A stretch of DNA of 52,863 nucleotides, taken from a virus. Below, one piece after another: positions 1 to 9,069 of this stretch. Numbering within the stretch: position 1 is the first letter of the stretch; each line of letters starts with the position of its first letter. The position numbers and the translations under genes are program-made. The stretch covers positions 1 through 52,863 of the IMG/VR virus record IMGVR_UViG_3300006929_000021; one strand, given 5' to 3'. The notes below the pieces were generated by a model that ran no database searches, was not told the DNA's origin, and was given only the letters and a program-made list of their open reading frames with translations.

Positions 1-35
1 AAAAAGAAAAGGGGTGAGGATAAACCCCACCCCTT
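1..35 (-). terminator. Intrinsic terminator of the capsid operon
   Basis: Read leftward, an 8-bp stem (CACCCCTT at 28-35 pairs with AAGGGGTG at 9-16) is followed directly by a T-rich run (complement of 1-10). It begins 9 nt after the major capsid stop codon. This is the classical Rho-independent layout and closes the leftward head operon. Confidence 0.8.
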
Positions 36-43
36 CACTCATA

Positions 44-949
44 CTATGCTCCCGTTGTTCCCCAGATCCCTAATGGATCGGAGACACCGAAGCTGTACCG
101 CTCACGAGCCTTGTAGCGAACATTTCCAGTGTCAAAGTCACCGTCCATGCTTGTTTCCAAAGCTACACGATTAAAGTGCTTCATTCCGTTAGGAACGTCT
201 GTCAGCAAGAACCATGCGTCAGTATCGGTTAGATAATGATTTACAACGGTTCCGCCAGGTACAACACCCATTGAACGCACAGCGTTAATGTCGTTGTCAG
301 CAGTTCCAGGACGAAGATCAGACTGCATCACCCGTGCCGCAACGAATTGCAGATCAGGTGGGATTACAAGTGTCTGAGGACGAGCAGCGATCATTAGACC
401 ACGCTCATCTGTCCACTTGCCAATCTGAATTACCGCAGCCTCAAGAGAAGTCTCATTGAGGTCAGCATGGGTACTGGGCATATTAGCGTTTGTTCCACCA
501 CTAACTAGTGGGTGAGACGCACTAAACAAGTATACCCCATCGCCAGACTGATAAGTATCAAAGCCAGTGTTAAGCGGAACTACTGCTTTCACTTGCTTAG
601 TATGGGCCATGGCACGAGCCAAAGCCTTAGTGTAACGAGCCGACAGGGAGTCATAAAGATTATCTTCCATAGCTTCTTCTGTAATAGCGAAGCCCATGGC
701 GATAGTCTCATGGTTGTAGCGAGCCGTGAAGCTCTCCTGTGCAGCGTCGTAAGAAATTGCTGATCCCTCATCTTTAACGGGAGCAGCGTCGAAGCCCGAA
801 AGCTTTACTTCTTCCTCAAAGGACCTATCTGAACTTTCAGTCTCATAGAGTGCAGCATGCTCGTCATCATAACGTGCATACTCCATTCCAAAGAGGGCGT
901 TAAGTCCAGGCAATAGTTCTTTGAGCAGTTGTGCTCTTGATATAGCCAT
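44..949 (-). CDS. Major capsid protein, Mu gpT-like (HK97 fold)
   Basis: A 301-aa protein with the sequence character of the phage Mu gpT major head subunit family. This is seen in the segment with HPLVSGGT near residue 146, then ARPQTLVIPPDLQ and GGTVVNHYL, and a C-terminal run about forming native virion contacts (YKARERYSFGVSDP). The family assembles the icosahedral shell from an HK97-type fold. The ATG at 949 follows an AAGG-type ribosome site. It is the last gene of the leftward head operon, after scaffold and two small virion-type genes, and directly before a strong terminator. No cleavable delta domain is obvious, which agrees with a separate scaffold gene. The product type is well supported; the exact family assignment is by recognition, without a profile search. 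Confidence 0.88.
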   Translation of the reverse strand: MAISRAQLLKELLPGLNALFGMEYARYDDEHAALYETESSDRSFEEEVKLSGFDAAPVKDEGSAISYDAAQESFTARYNHETIAMGFAITEEAMEDNLYDSLSARYTKALARAMAHTKQVKAVVPLNTGFDTYQSGDGVYLFSASHPLVSGGTNANMPSTHADLNETSLEAAVIQIGKWTDERGLMIAARPQTLVIPPDLQFVAARVMQSDLRPGTADNDINAVRSMGVVPGGTVVNHYLTDTDAWFLLTDVPNGMKHFNRVALETSMDGDFDTGNVRYKARERYSFGVSDPLGIWGTTGA

Positions 950-959
950 TTATTTTACC

Positions 960-1583
960 TTATACCCCAGTTGCAGTCATATACTGATGAGGACACTCAT
1001 TAGTATCTTTAGCCGCATTAAATTTAACTATGACATCAGGGTAAGCATCACTGACTGTCGTTCCTACTGGAGCCTTACTATCAGGTCCATCAACAAAATC
1101 CAGGATACGAAGAGGCAACGTATCGGTTGTAGCCGTACTGCTTCGATCCAATGTGTTTTTAGATTTACCAATAGAAGTAGAACCAGCTGTTTGAACTACG
1201 GCTGCATTTAGACCACGATCTGTATTATACAAACCAGTGCCGTCGTCTCCTTGCATCTGAAATACGACCATAGGATCGTCGAGTACATAAGCCATTGCAT
1301 CTGTTGCTGCATTTGATGCAGGCCACTGTGTACTAAACGTCTTTTGCCCGCTTGTTGGGTCCGTATAGGAGCATCCCATAAAAATACCACAAGTAGTTAA
1401 GGTAGCAGTACCAGTATCTTTTGCAATCGTACCGTCTGCTGCAACCTTAACGAAATCGCCATTAAAAATAGCGGTTCCATATGTGGTAATTATTGGTAAA
1501 TGACGCACCGAACCCGTATACGATCCTGATGCACTCAATGTACCAATTGGTCTAGCTCCATACGGTGTTGCTGAAGAAGCCAT
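960..1583 (-). CDS. Probable capsid accessory/decoration protein
   Basis: A 207-aa protein rich in Gly, Ser, Thr and Ala, with no membrane segment and a beta-rich look. The N-terminus (ATPYGARPIGTLSASGSYTG) is of a kind I recognise from proteins encoded beside gpT-like capsid genes in marine phage contigs, where the role is not established. It lies 10 nt upstream of the major capsid gene in the same operon, so a head decoration, stabilising or minor shell protein is the natural inference. It could also be a head fibre or completion protein. Confidence 0.55.
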   Translation of the reverse strand: MASSATPYGARPIGTLSASGSYTGSVRHLPIITTYGTAIFNGDFVKVAADGTIAKDTGTATLTTCGIFMGCSYTDPTSGQKTFSTQWPASNAATDAMAYVLDDPMVVFQMQGDDGTGLYNTDRGLNAAVVQTAGSTSIGKSKNTLDRSSTATTDTLPLRILDFVDGPDSKAPVGTTVSDAYPDVIVKFNAAKDTNECPHQYMTATGV

Positions 1584-1621
1584 AAGTTTATTGCCTTTCT
1601 TTAATTTTCATAATTTCGACG

Positions 1622-2089
1622 TTAGCGGTTACCGCCAAACGCCACACGAGTCTTTCTATCAGGTGCGAGAACTGGCATCCGAGGATCGTTCTCACGCATA
1701 TAACTGTTGTCAACGGCTTGCATCTGTGAATCAGCGTGCTTCTTAAAATACTCACGCCTTTCCTGTACCACCTCTTCGGGTGCCTTGCAGAGTAGCAGTC
1801 CACCGACCTCAATGTTTCCCTTTTCACCCCACTCAGATTTATGATCACTCATAATCTGGAGTTCGGGATGATCTTCAGCACGAACTGGTTCCCAACCTTC
1901 CCTAAGTCTCTTGGAAACATTGGTATTGTCCGCACTTCCAACCATTGATGTTCTTATCCACCTAAATACCCAGCCATCTTGTGGGGTGGGATCTGGTAGA
2001 GTTGATGCAGGTTCCCATGATTTACTACGAGTCTCACTTTTACGAGTCTCTAGTTCTCTGGGTTTCCTGGCAGCACGCTTTTTAGCCAT
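1622..2089 (-). CDS. Head-operon protein of unknown function
   Basis: A 155-aa protein with a strongly basic N-terminus (MAKKRAARKPRELETRKSET) followed by a more mixed, tryptophan-containing body and a C-terminal RENDPRMP segment. Its ATG overlaps the stop codon of the scaffold gene (TAATG), so translation is coupled to scaffold. I recognise the general sequence from uncultured marine phages but know of no assigned function. Position between scaffold and capsid suggests a minor head protein, and the basic tail could contact DNA. Confidence 0.6.
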   Translation of the reverse strand: MAKKRAARKPRELETRKSETRSKSWEPASTLPDPTPQDGWVFRWIRTSMVGSADNTNVSKRLREGWEPVRAEDHPELQIMSDHKSEWGEKGNIEVGGLLLCKAPEEVVQERREYFKKHADSQMQAVDNSYMRENDPRMPVLAPDRKTRVAFGGNR

Positions 2090-3078
2090 TAGACCATCTC
2101 CTTCATCAGTTGTGTCGCATATTGTTGTGGTGTTAAGCCCAGGCGTTTAGCGAGTCTTACCTGTGTTTGTGTCAATTGTACTTTTCTCTGAATCGCTCCA
2201 CCACTATTTCTAGAAGCGGGAGCAACTACAGGATTTGCTCTTTTACGAGTAGATGCAGCTTCGACACTAACTTGAGTGTCTCCACCGAAATGCGACGGAA
2301 AAACTTCTCCCATACGTTTATCAATTAATTGATAGTACTCATCAGTGTCTGGGTCAATACCTTCATTTACAAGTCGCTCATGTACACCATAAGCAAAGCT
2401 TGTCATTTCTGTATCTGTGCCAAACCACTCATTAGCTCCCTGCCACTCTACTGCTTTAGGGTCAGGCTCTATAGCAGGTGCTGGATCATAAGGTTGCTCG
2501 CTTTCTTGTTGCCCCTGCTGGGCCATTACATCTTGTTTCCACTTTTCTATAATTTTTCTAGACACCGAAGGTGCATATGCTTGAGCAAGCTGTGCATTAG
2601 TCAAGTTCTTCTGTGCTTCAGCTATAGCATCCGCATCACCTGACCCATGTGCCTTCTTAAAGTTTTCTTCAGCAAGTAAAAGCTGGTTATCTGCACGATT
2701 TTTTGCCTGTTGCGTCAATGCAGACTGAGAATCCTGAACTAACTTCACTAATCTTTGGTTTTCTACCTGAAGTTGCTGTGTATAGTTGACAGCTTCGTTA
2801 GATAACCTTTCCGAAGACTCTTTTGCCCTACGTTCTTCGTGAAATTGTTTTTTTAGCTTGTTAATACGTTTTTGAACCTTTGTTCCGTAGTCAGCAAGCT
2901 CATCTTCGTCCCCTGCAGCAGGTGCAAACCTCTGATCCTCTTCTGGTCGGTCATCAACCACCTCAATATCGACTTCTGCAGCTTCAGACTCAGCCGATTC
3001 GGGTTCTGGTGGATCAATTGTCGTTCTTACACCTAAAAACCTGTCTTCATTGCTTGATCTTCCCGTTTCTTCACTCAT
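2089..3078 (-). CDS. Scaffolding protein (predicted)
   Basis: A 329-aa acidic protein. Residues 1-65 are very rich in Asp/Glu, followed by a long charged coiled-coil region (about 65-190), a proline-rich linker, and a basic C-terminus (KVQLTQTQVRLAKRLGLTPQQYATQL). An acidic, helical protein with a basic C-terminal helix is typical of phage internal scaffolds, where the C-terminus binds capsid. It lies between portal and capsid genes, as scaffolds usually do. No protease signature is visible in it or next to it. Confidence 0.72.
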   Translation of the reverse strand: MSEETGRSSNEDRFLGVRTTIDPPEPESAESEAAEVDIEVVDDRPEEDQRFAPAAGDEDELADYGTKVQKRINKLKKQFHEERRAKESSERLSNEAVNYTQQLQVENQRLVKLVQDSQSALTQQAKNRADNQLLLAEENFKKAHGSGDADAIAEAQKNLTNAQLAQAYAPSVSRKIIEKWKQDVMAQQGQQESEQPYDPAPAIEPDPKAVEWQGANEWFGTDTEMTSFAYGVHERLVNEGIDPDTDEYYQLIDKRMGEVFPSHFGGDTQVSVEAASTRKRANPVVAPASRNSGGAIQRKVQLTQTQVRLAKRLGLTPQQYATQLMKEMV

Positions 3079-3079
3079 A

Positions 3080-3478
3080 TTAAGCCCTTTCTATGCCTCT
3101 GGGGTCTTCTACGACCGCCTCTACAGTGTCATCATTGATTAAACGAAATTCTTTACCATGAATTTTAATTCTAGTGCCACTGAAAGCCCTAAATATCACC
3201 CAATCACCGTCTTTGCAGTAAGGACCAGTGGGAAATCTACTAAAATCAGAGTAAGCATCAGTTCCAACCTTCAACACAAACCCTACAACGGTAGAAATTG
3301 ACTCTTCATGCTGGGATGTGTGTGATTTTATGATGCCACCCTCTGTTGTTTCGTCTATCTCAGGAAGTGCAATCAATAATTTGTAACCTGAAGGCTCAGG
3401 TAGCTGTGATGCAGTCCGAAGAAACTCTTTCTCTTCGGCAAGTGTGGTATCTTCTACTTCTTGTGCGAGTGTAGTCAT
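3080..3478 (-). CDS. GroES-like co-chaperonin
   Basis: A 132-aa protein with the GroES-type beta-barrel pattern: GYKLLIALPEIDETTEGGII (barrel start and mobile-loop region), a VGFVLKVG strand, GPYCKDGDWVIFRAFSGTRI, and a C-terminal EFRLINDDTVEAVV. In phages such proteins are thought to work with the host GroEL, often for capsid or tail proteins, like T4 gp31. It sits in the head operon next to scaffold, which supports a role in capsid folding. No GroEL gene is present. It is longer than bacterial GroES (about 97 aa), mainly at the N-terminus. Confidence 0.8.
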   Translation of the reverse strand: MTTLAQEVEDTTLAEEKEFLRTASQLPEPSGYKLLIALPEIDETTEGGIIKSHTSQHEESISTVVGFVLKVGTDAYSDFSRFPTGPYCKDGDWVIFRAFSGTRIKIHGKEFRLINDDTVEAVVEDPRGIERA

Positions 3479-3522
3479 GTGACCTCTCGTTAAATTGTGG
3501 CATCCTTACGGAAGTTGCTCTT

Positions 3523-3702
3523 CTAATTAGAAGGTTTTCTTTTTTTACTAACTTTTTCATTTTTAGGGATTGCCCAAAGCCGTCCCTCTTCATCAAACTC
3601 AAAATGAAATGGTACTTCTTCTGGGTCAACCCACTCGTCTGCCTCTTCGTCAGAAATTATACCAAAATACTGAGCAAGTCGAATCGAAGTTTTCCACTTC
3701 AA
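3523..3702 (-). CDS. Small acidic protein, TTG start
   Basis: A 59-aa open frame that starts at a TTG at 3702, immediately after the stop of the upstream gene, with a GAGGG ribosome site inside that gene's last codons. Conceptual translation begins KWKTSIRLAQYFG and has an acidic middle (DEEADEWVDPEEVPFHFEF) and a lysine-rich tail. Composition is protein-like, and a longer frame in another register over the same bases is less plausible. No ATG is available, so the start is inferred. Function unknown. Confidence 0.55.
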   Translation of the reverse strand: MKWKTSIRLAQYFGIISDEEADEWVDPEEVPFHFEFDEEGRLWAIPKNEKVSKKRKPSN

Positions 3703-3704
3703 GG

Positions 3705-3893
3705 TTACATATCCCTCAACTTATCCTCTAAATCAATAATTTCTCGCTCTGCATACGCCAAACCCTCTATAACTCCGCACATTTTACGGTATTCCTCCAT
3801 GTCTGACGCTGAGCCTACTGCCAAATGATCAGCAATTTCGTTCATTTGGCTTCTAATTCTCTTTTTAAGTAAAGATAAAACATCATCACCCAC
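3705..3893 (-). CDS. Small helical head-operon protein, GTG start
   Basis: A 62-aa, largely helical, charged protein (LLKKRIRSQMNEIADHLAVG, then EYRKMCGVIEGLAYAEREII). It begins with a GTG at 3893 that overlaps the portal stop, with AGGAG just upstream inside the portal's last codons, so it is translationally coupled to the portal. Similar short proteins occur after portal genes in marine phages. Function unknown; a portal-associated or head-completion role is only suggested by position. Confidence 0.6.
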   Translation of the reverse strand: MGDDVLSLLKKRIRSQMNEIADHLAVGSASDMEEYRKMCGVIEGLAYAEREIIDLEDKLRDM

Positions 3894-6393
3894 CTTTAGG
3901 CTCCTTTCCTTTTTCTTTTTCTGCTAATTCAGCCATAAATTTGTCTGTATCAACACCAAATTTAAATCCTTCAGCCTCTTGTTCGGCTTCAAACTTTTCT
4001 AAATCGGCTGCAAGCTTCTGTGTTTCCAAATTAACCTTGGCGGCCAACTCTTTTTCATCCATATCTATGCCTGCCACTGCTTTTTCCCGATCAAGATCAA
4101 GCTTAGCAGTATCTAATTGTTGTTTTGCTTGGTCAACTTGCTGTTTCCTTTGAACATCCATCTCACGAATATCAAGCTCACGCTCTCTTTGTTTCACAAT
4201 TGGATCTTCTTGCTGTGCTGCCATCTGCTCAGCCTGTGCTTGCTGCTGTTTCTTGCCCATCATTTGATCAGCAGCGTCGGCAATCATAACACTAAGTTGT
4301 TTTTCTATGTTCGGAGGTAGCGGTTCTCCAACTGGTGGAAGTGGTGCTCCAAGTTCTTCTTCTATCTGCCTACGGAATACAAATGCCAAGTGTTCACGAA
4401 CATGTGCATCCAACGCACCGCTTACTGCACCACCCGAAGGACTGTTCTGAACCTCCTGTGCAAGTTGCGGATCATTCTTAAGTGCCATATGAACTCGCAT
4501 ATGTGCTTCGTGATCCTGATATTCATACGCTTTAACAGGAGCAAGTGTAAGCATGTCTTGATTTTCTGTTACAGGATCTTTAGGTGGCACTTCTTCTTGG
4601 TTCGGAACCACCTTGTCAGCATTAGGTATACCTATTAGATCCATCATTTGACGATGAAGCAATGGCATATCATAAAGATTCGGAGCCTGTGCAGCCAATT
4701 GCAGTGCAGCCTGATATTGCATAATTCTTTGAGCCATGGTTGATGCATTAGGATCAGACACTGGCACAACATCTATGCGATCATCAAAGTCCTCAAGCTT
4801 AATTGCTTCACCCTCATCTGTTTCGTAGGGATAAGCGGGATCTGTATAGTCAGCAATTATTTCTGATAGTATTTTATATTCTTGCTTTAGGCTTGCATGT
4901 ATTCTCGCCTGAATAGCAGACTGCACCTTCATAGCTCTTTCCATGATTGCAAGAGTAGTTCCCACGGGAGCCTCTTGATTCATGTCTGCTACTTTAAGGT
5001 CGGCCATTGACGCAAAGCGTCTGCCTTCTTCGACGATATTACCCAGTAACTGATAAAGGACCGAACTAGGTTCCTTATAAGGAAGGAAGGTGATGTTGTC
5101 ACGAATCGCCCCGCCTGGGACATCAACGTCTCTAAACTCTCCTGGCATGATAGGCGTGTCATCGCCTTTGATTCTAAGTCCACGAGTTTTCAAACCTCCA
5201 GGTAGATTGGATAGTGTGCCCGCATCAACCAACTGTCTAAGTAAGCTGGTCGCAGATTTGGCTAATCCTCCAATCATGTGGATTAAGCCAAGGTTGTAGA
5301 ATCCGATTCCTGGAACGTAGCCGTAATGTACAAAGTGTTGTTTTTTCACTCTGTGCGGATCTTCTTCAGACCAATTCCTATAAATAGAAAGAACGGTGTC
5401 GCTGCCTTTATCAATCGTAATTACATATGGCAACGCAACCCCGTCTTCGTCCTCATATCCAGGTAAGTCTATATCGGCATGCATTTCAAGAAGTTGGTGT
5501 CGCTCATCATTTTCGTAAGACGGACGCACGCCTCCAATTTCATTGTATTTATCTGTAATAGAATTGTCTTCTATATTGGAGGGCGTTAGTTCTACATCCC
5601 GATAAAATCCACTAACCTGTAACTTTCTAATCTGATTAGTGCTACGATTCATTACGTGTGTATATCGTTCTGCATGTTGTAACTCTCCCTCATTGTACGC
5701 AACTACAAAGTCCTCAGCAGGAACGAACATAGAAGTAGGTCTGCCCAACGAAGGGTCGAAATAAATCTTACGAAATGCAGAACCAGCAAGAGGCAAACTA
5801 AAAAGTAGTTTTTCTGTTTCTGAGCGATACTCAGTCATTACCTCAATAAGTTGGTAATTTAAATATTCCTGAACACGCTTTGCTTGCTTTTCTCTTTCAG
5901 GAGTAAACTTGCCCCAAATATGAGTTTTGACTGGACCCTGTGCTGGCATAATCTCTTGAATAGTCTGGGCTTGAAATCGCACTACTGCCTCAGAAAGCAT
6001 TGGATGAAATACGCCACATGCTCCAGCCCATGGGGTTGTACGCTCTTCAATCTCCAAGCCTAACTGATCTAGCCCTTGTTCATAGCTTTGTTCCCAGTCA
6101 CCCCTGCTGGATTTATCGGATTCAAATTTTCCAACAAGTTCTGAACCAAGGCTTTGTAGTTCGCCTTCGTCTATAAAGTCAGCAAGATTGGAATCAAACG
6201 AATCCTCTTGCATCATCATATCAGCCATTGGATCAAAGTCGACCATCATGCCGCCATCATCCATTTCGACTAACAGTGATTCACCATCAGCCTCTTCTTC
6301 AGCAAGCGTCACTTCTTGGGCAATCTCTTCAGGACTTACACCAAGTTGTTCAAGCTCACTAATAATAGGTTCAATTGCTTTGTCTATCGCCAC
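3886..6393 (-). CDS. Portal protein, P22-like
   Basis: An 835-aa protein of the large P22-type portal class (P22 gp1 is about 725 aa). The core reads through segments such as TTPWAGACGVFHPMLSEAVV, a KTHIWGKFTPEREKQAKRVQ helix, FSLPLAGSAFRKIYFDP, the wing-like region GYVPGIGFYNLGLIHMIGG, and a long helical tail. The last 170 residues are Gln/Glu/Lys-rich coiled coil (MMGKKQQQAQAEQMAAQQED onward), comparable to the P22 barrel. The portal forms the dodecameric DNA channel at the unique vertex and docks the terminase. The start is a GTG at 6393. It lies just downstream of terL in the same operon. Confidence 0.88.
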   Translation of the reverse strand: MAIDKAIEPIISELEQLGVSPEEIAQEVTLAEEEADGESLLVEMDDGGMMVDFDPMADMMMQEDSFDSNLADFIDEGELQSLGSELVGKFESDKSSRGDWEQSYEQGLDQLGLEIEERTTPWAGACGVFHPMLSEAVVRFQAQTIQEIMPAQGPVKTHIWGKFTPEREKQAKRVQEYLNYQLIEVMTEYRSETEKLLFSLPLAGSAFRKIYFDPSLGRPTSMFVPAEDFVVAYNEGELQHAERYTHVMNRSTNQIRKLQVSGFYRDVELTPSNIEDNSITDKYNEIGGVRPSYENDERHQLLEMHADIDLPGYEDEDGVALPYVITIDKGSDTVLSIYRNWSEEDPHRVKKQHFVHYGYVPGIGFYNLGLIHMIGGLAKSATSLLRQLVDAGTLSNLPGGLKTRGLRIKGDDTPIMPGEFRDVDVPGGAIRDNITFLPYKEPSSVLYQLLGNIVEEGRRFASMADLKVADMNQEAPVGTTLAIMERAMKVQSAIQARIHASLKQEYKILSEIIADYTDPAYPYETDEGEAIKLEDFDDRIDVVPVSDPNASTMAQRIMQYQAALQLAAQAPNLYDMPLLHRQMMDLIGIPNADKVVPNQEEVPPKDPVTENQDMLTLAPVKAYEYQDHEAHMRVHMALKNDPQLAQEVQNSPSGGAVSGALDAHVREHLAFVFRRQIEEELGAPLPPVGEPLPPNIEKQLSVMIADAADQMMGKKQQQAQAEQMAAQQEDPIVKQRERELDIREMDVQRKQQVDQAKQQLDTAKLDLDREKAVAGIDMDEKELAAKVNLETQKLAADLEKFEAEQEAEGFKFGVDTDKFMAELAEKEKGKEPKGG

Positions 6394-6457
6394 AGGCTAT
6401 TCCTCTGCATTATTGTATGACATACACAATGAGAAAATATAACTCCAGAGTCAACCA

Positions 6458-7948
6458 TTAATAATAATCTGCTTTTCTATTTAAAAGAAACTCTTCTTCC
6501 TCTTCATCGCTTGCTATCCTTATAAATCCTCCTTGACGAAACCTTAAAAGAGCTTGCGTAGAAGAGTCAACCAAGTCGTCGTGATCACCAGTCGGAAAGG
6601 CAGCAAACTCCTCAACTACCAATTCTGCCCATCTTGTTTTTGGTGCCCACACATGCCCAGAGGAGAATAAATCTGAAATCGCATTTACTCTAGCAATTTT
6701 ATCTTTACCCCTGCTGGGTACATACTCACCCACAGGTATACCCATGCGACGCAATTCAAATATCAATGGAGTCCCTGCAGCTTTAGCTTCTACAATAAAC
6801 GCATCAGGTTCGTACTCTTTATACATTTCATAAGCACGTGCCTTAAGATCAGGAAATTCTAATCTCTCCTGAAATGCATCTAAAAGAATAATACTTGATA
6901 TATTATCTTCATCTGTAAAAACCCCCCAGGTGGTACACGCACTATAGTCAGCAGTTTCCTTTGCAAGAAATGCAGTATCCCAAGATTGAATAATAAAATC
7001 ACAAGGGGGTGGCCGTTTCTGTGTCCACTCTTTCCACCACTCCCTTTTTATAATTGCACCTTCTTCTGACGAAGGATCTTGCTGATACTGGGCACTCCAC
7101 TTACCAATAGGTAGTTCTGCCTTCAGTGCTTCTAATTGGTCGAGTGGCCAAAAGCCAGGCCACAAAGATTTGCCACTAGGAAGTATGGCAGGAAATTCTA
7201 TAACCTCCCACTCATCACCACCCCTTTGGATAGATGACTTCATAATACTTCCCGTTAAATCTTTTTTTGACCAACGGGTCATTACCAAACATATCGCACC
7301 GCCAGGCTGTAGTCTTTGGCGAGGACCAGAGGTATACCACTCATATGTTTTGTCATATACCGAAGGATCGTTTAATGCAGCTTCCTGTTCAGAATGCGGG
7401 TCATCAACAATTAAGATATCTGCACCCTTACCTGTTACGGCACCACCTACACCAATAGCGAAATATTCTCCTTGCTTATTTGTACTCCATCTTCCCGCAG
7501 CCTTAGAGTCTGTACTAAGTGCAACATCTTTAAATATTTTTTGATAATCCTCTGAGCCAACAAGGTTACGAACCTTACGACCAAAGCCTACAGCAAGCTC
7601 CGCAGTATGTGCAGTCTGAATTACTTTTTTATCAGGAAACCTTCCAAGGTACCATGCTGGAAAAAGATGAGATGCAAACTCTGACTTTGTATGACGAGGA
7701 GGCATATTTACAATTAGCCTCTTCAGGGACCCGTCTGCAATTCTATTAAACGCATCTGCCATGACCTTGTGATGGTCACCTTCAATAAAGGCGGGCCAAA
7801 CTTCTTTTACAAAAGCAAGAAAGTCTGTGTGTGCAATGGTTCTTGTTCTGGCATCTGACAGTTCATCTAATAAAATAAGAACTTCTTTTCGGGTATCAGG
7901 TGCCAGTGTATCCAGCCGTTTGGTTATTGTGGCTAAATCTAGACTCAT
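6458..7948 (-). CDS. terL: Terminase large subunit (packaging ATPase/nuclease)
   Basis: A 496-aa protein. The ATPase half has a Walker A variant NMPPRHTKSE (residues 81-90; T87/K88/S89) and Walker B ILIVDD (D182, D183). The nuclease half has the RNase H-like SWDTAF aspartate around residue 325, followed by later acidic residues (FIVEAKAAG and HDDLVDSSTQAL). These are the motifs of TerL, which pumps DNA into the prohead through the portal and cuts concatemers. It is near the start of the leftward head operon. The matching small subunit is not adjacent: it lies about 4.5 kb away at 12463-12900 and in the same orientation but outside this operon. Confidence 0.93.
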   Translation of the reverse strand: MSLDLATITKRLDTLAPDTRKEVLILLDELSDARTRTIAHTDFLAFVKEVWPAFIEGDHHKVMADAFNRIADGSLKRLIVNMPPRHTKSEFASHLFPAWYLGRFPDKKVIQTAHTAELAVGFGRKVRNLVGSEDYQKIFKDVALSTDSKAAGRWSTNKQGEYFAIGVGGAVTGKGADILIVDDPHSEQEAALNDPSVYDKTYEWYTSGPRQRLQPGGAICLVMTRWSKKDLTGSIMKSSIQRGGDEWEVIEFPAILPSGKSLWPGFWPLDQLEALKAELPIGKWSAQYQQDPSSEEGAIIKREWWKEWTQKRPPPCDFIIQSWDTAFLAKETADYSACTTWGVFTDEDNISSIILLDAFQERLEFPDLKARAYEMYKEYEPDAFIVEAKAAGTPLIFELRRMGIPVGEYVPSRGKDKIARVNAISDLFSSGHVWAPKTRWAELVVEEFAAFPTGDHDDLVDSSTQALLRFRQGGFIRIASDEEEEEFLLNRKADYY

Positions 7949-8175
7949 TAATCTATAACAGTTTGAAAATGATAAAAAATTATTTCAGCCTCTTTTCTTA
8001 GTTTTTCGGCAAGTTCTGTTTTGTTCTTCTTTGCTGCACGCTGAGACTCCATAAGCAGTTGACCATATCTGTGTAATTTATCAGAGGGTTTAGCCACGCC
8101 TGATTTTCCTCTCATTACGTGAGCGATTGCTTCCTTGTCTTTTTGCCTTCGTTTCTCTGAGATAGCTTTCGACAT
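7948..8175 (-). CDS. Small basic helical protein upstream of terL
   Basis: A 75-aa lysine-rich helical protein (QRAAKKNKTELAEKLRKEAE). The ATG at 8175 has AAAGG directly upstream. It shares its last base with the terL start region (overlap at 7948) and overlaps the preceding gene by 86 nt in another frame, which is unusually long. A shorter product from the internal ATG at 8112 would remove most of that overlap. Function unknown. The position where many phages keep terS makes a packaging-related role conceivable, but a terS-like protein exists elsewhere. Confidence 0.55.
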   Translation of the reverse strand: MSKAISEKRRQKDKEAIAHVMRGKSGVAKPSDKLHRYGQLLMESQRAAKKNKTELAEKLRKEAEIIFYHFQTVID

Positions 8176-8491
8176 CCTTTACCTCCTCCGTTGCTAAGTC
8201 AACAACATACTGTGCAAGTTTATACCACTTATGACTATTACGATTATAACCTAATCCTTGAAGGTAGTTTTCCAAAATCTCATCAGCACTCTTTCCTATA
8301 TACTTTGCCTTGCCACTACTTTGTCTGGAAAAATATTTAGGAAAGTTTTCAATTAATGTTTCGGCTGTGTAGCCACGAGCTATGTAACCACTCCGATCAC
8401 GCATAGCAGCAATCTGGTAAGCTTCCACGGCCTCCGCAAGAACATAAAGAAGATCTTCTAACACTATTGGTTCAAAAACTTTTTCAGCCAT
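8090..8491 (-). CDS. Head-operon protein of unknown function
   Basis: A 133-aa protein starting at the ATG at 8491, inside the end of the upstream gene. Helical N-terminal half (LEDLLYVLAEAVEAYQIAAM), a middle rich in Tyr/Lys/Ser, and an Arg/Lys-rich C-terminus that accounts for the overlap with the next gene. No recognisable catalytic motif. The gene is the second of the leftward operon, between a conserved small protein and terL. Similar proteins occur upstream of terminase in marine phage contigs, with no known role. Confidence 0.55.
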   Translation of the reverse strand: MAEKVFEPIVLEDLLYVLAEAVEAYQIAAMRDRSGYIARGYTAETLIENFPKYFSRQSSGKAKYIGKSADEILENYLQGLGYNRNSHKWYKLAQYVVDLATEEVKDVESYLRETKAKRQGSNRSRNERKIRRG

Positions 8492-8711
8492 CAATTACAA
8501 GATCTTCTCGTTTACATTCAATCCATACGTGGGCACCACATGATAATGACTTTCCAGGAGAGTACACAAGTTTACTGGGTCCATTAATCTGAATTGAATC
8601 GGTGTATGTATTGTCCTTGTATGTTTTAATAGAAAACACAGGACGGGAGTCACTAGGGTTTTTTTTGTTGTATTTGATGTTGTGCTGATTTACATGTATT
8701 CGAGCCTTCAC
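8484..8711 (-). CDS. Conserved small phage protein, first gene of head operon
   Basis: A 75-aa protein beginning at a GTG at 8711 with an AGGGGAG ribosome site in the correct place. The sequence starts KARIHVNQHNIKYNKK and contains a beta-rich centre (VFSIKTYKDNTYTDSIQI) and GKSLSCGAHVWIEC. I recognise this family as very common in uncultured marine phages. Its function is not known to me. It is the promoter-proximal gene of the leftward head operon; the AT-rich region at 8712-8840 must hold or follow its promoter. Confidence 0.7.
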   Translation of the reverse strand: MKARIHVNQHNIKYNKKNPSDSRPVFSIKTYKDNTYTDSIQINGPSKLVYSPGKSLSCGAHVWIECKREDLVIDG

Positions 8712-9069
8712 AAAACACTCCCCTTAGTTAATATTATCTATTATTACCTATATAGATAATCTATACTAGGTAACTTAGACTTAAATATCTAGACTTATAA
8801 CCTAACCTAATGTTATTCTAGATAACTAAGTTAGTTATTATGGTGCCTGAGAAATGGTGTGAGAGAGAGAAGAGAGAGGTGTAAACATTAAATTTTTGCT
8901 GTAGGATGTGCAAAACAGTGTTTTATGGTATCGCCTCTCCCTACTCCTCAGCGGGGGGGACCACCCTACTGGGGTCACCAGCGAACCCAAAAAGCCCCCA
9001 AAAGCAAAAGCATGGAGCTACCCCTCCACCCCCAAAAAGCCCTCCCTCGCCCTGTTTTTTTTTCAACCC
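8712..9069. promoter_or_regulatory. Gene-free regulatory region: AT-rich block then C-rich block
   Basis: No credible gene. Bases 8725-8840 are AT-rich with many short inverted and direct elements (TAGACTTA repeated at 8776-8783 and 8790-8797; AACTAAGTTAGTT near 8825; several CTAGA/TATAGAT pieces) immediately upstream of the leftward head operon, so operator and promoter sites are expected here. A GA-rich run lies at 8859-8880. Bases 8950-9057 are C-rich on the plus strand (runs of 4-7 G or C), giving G-tracts on the minus strand. Individual promoters could not be assigned with confidence. Confidence 0.5.

Noticed and set aside
3396-3629. A 77-codon leftward frame between co-chaperonin and portal-side genes
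   Set aside because: It overlaps the better supported 59-aa frame (3523-3702) and the start of the co-chaperonin, and its composition is not protein-like.
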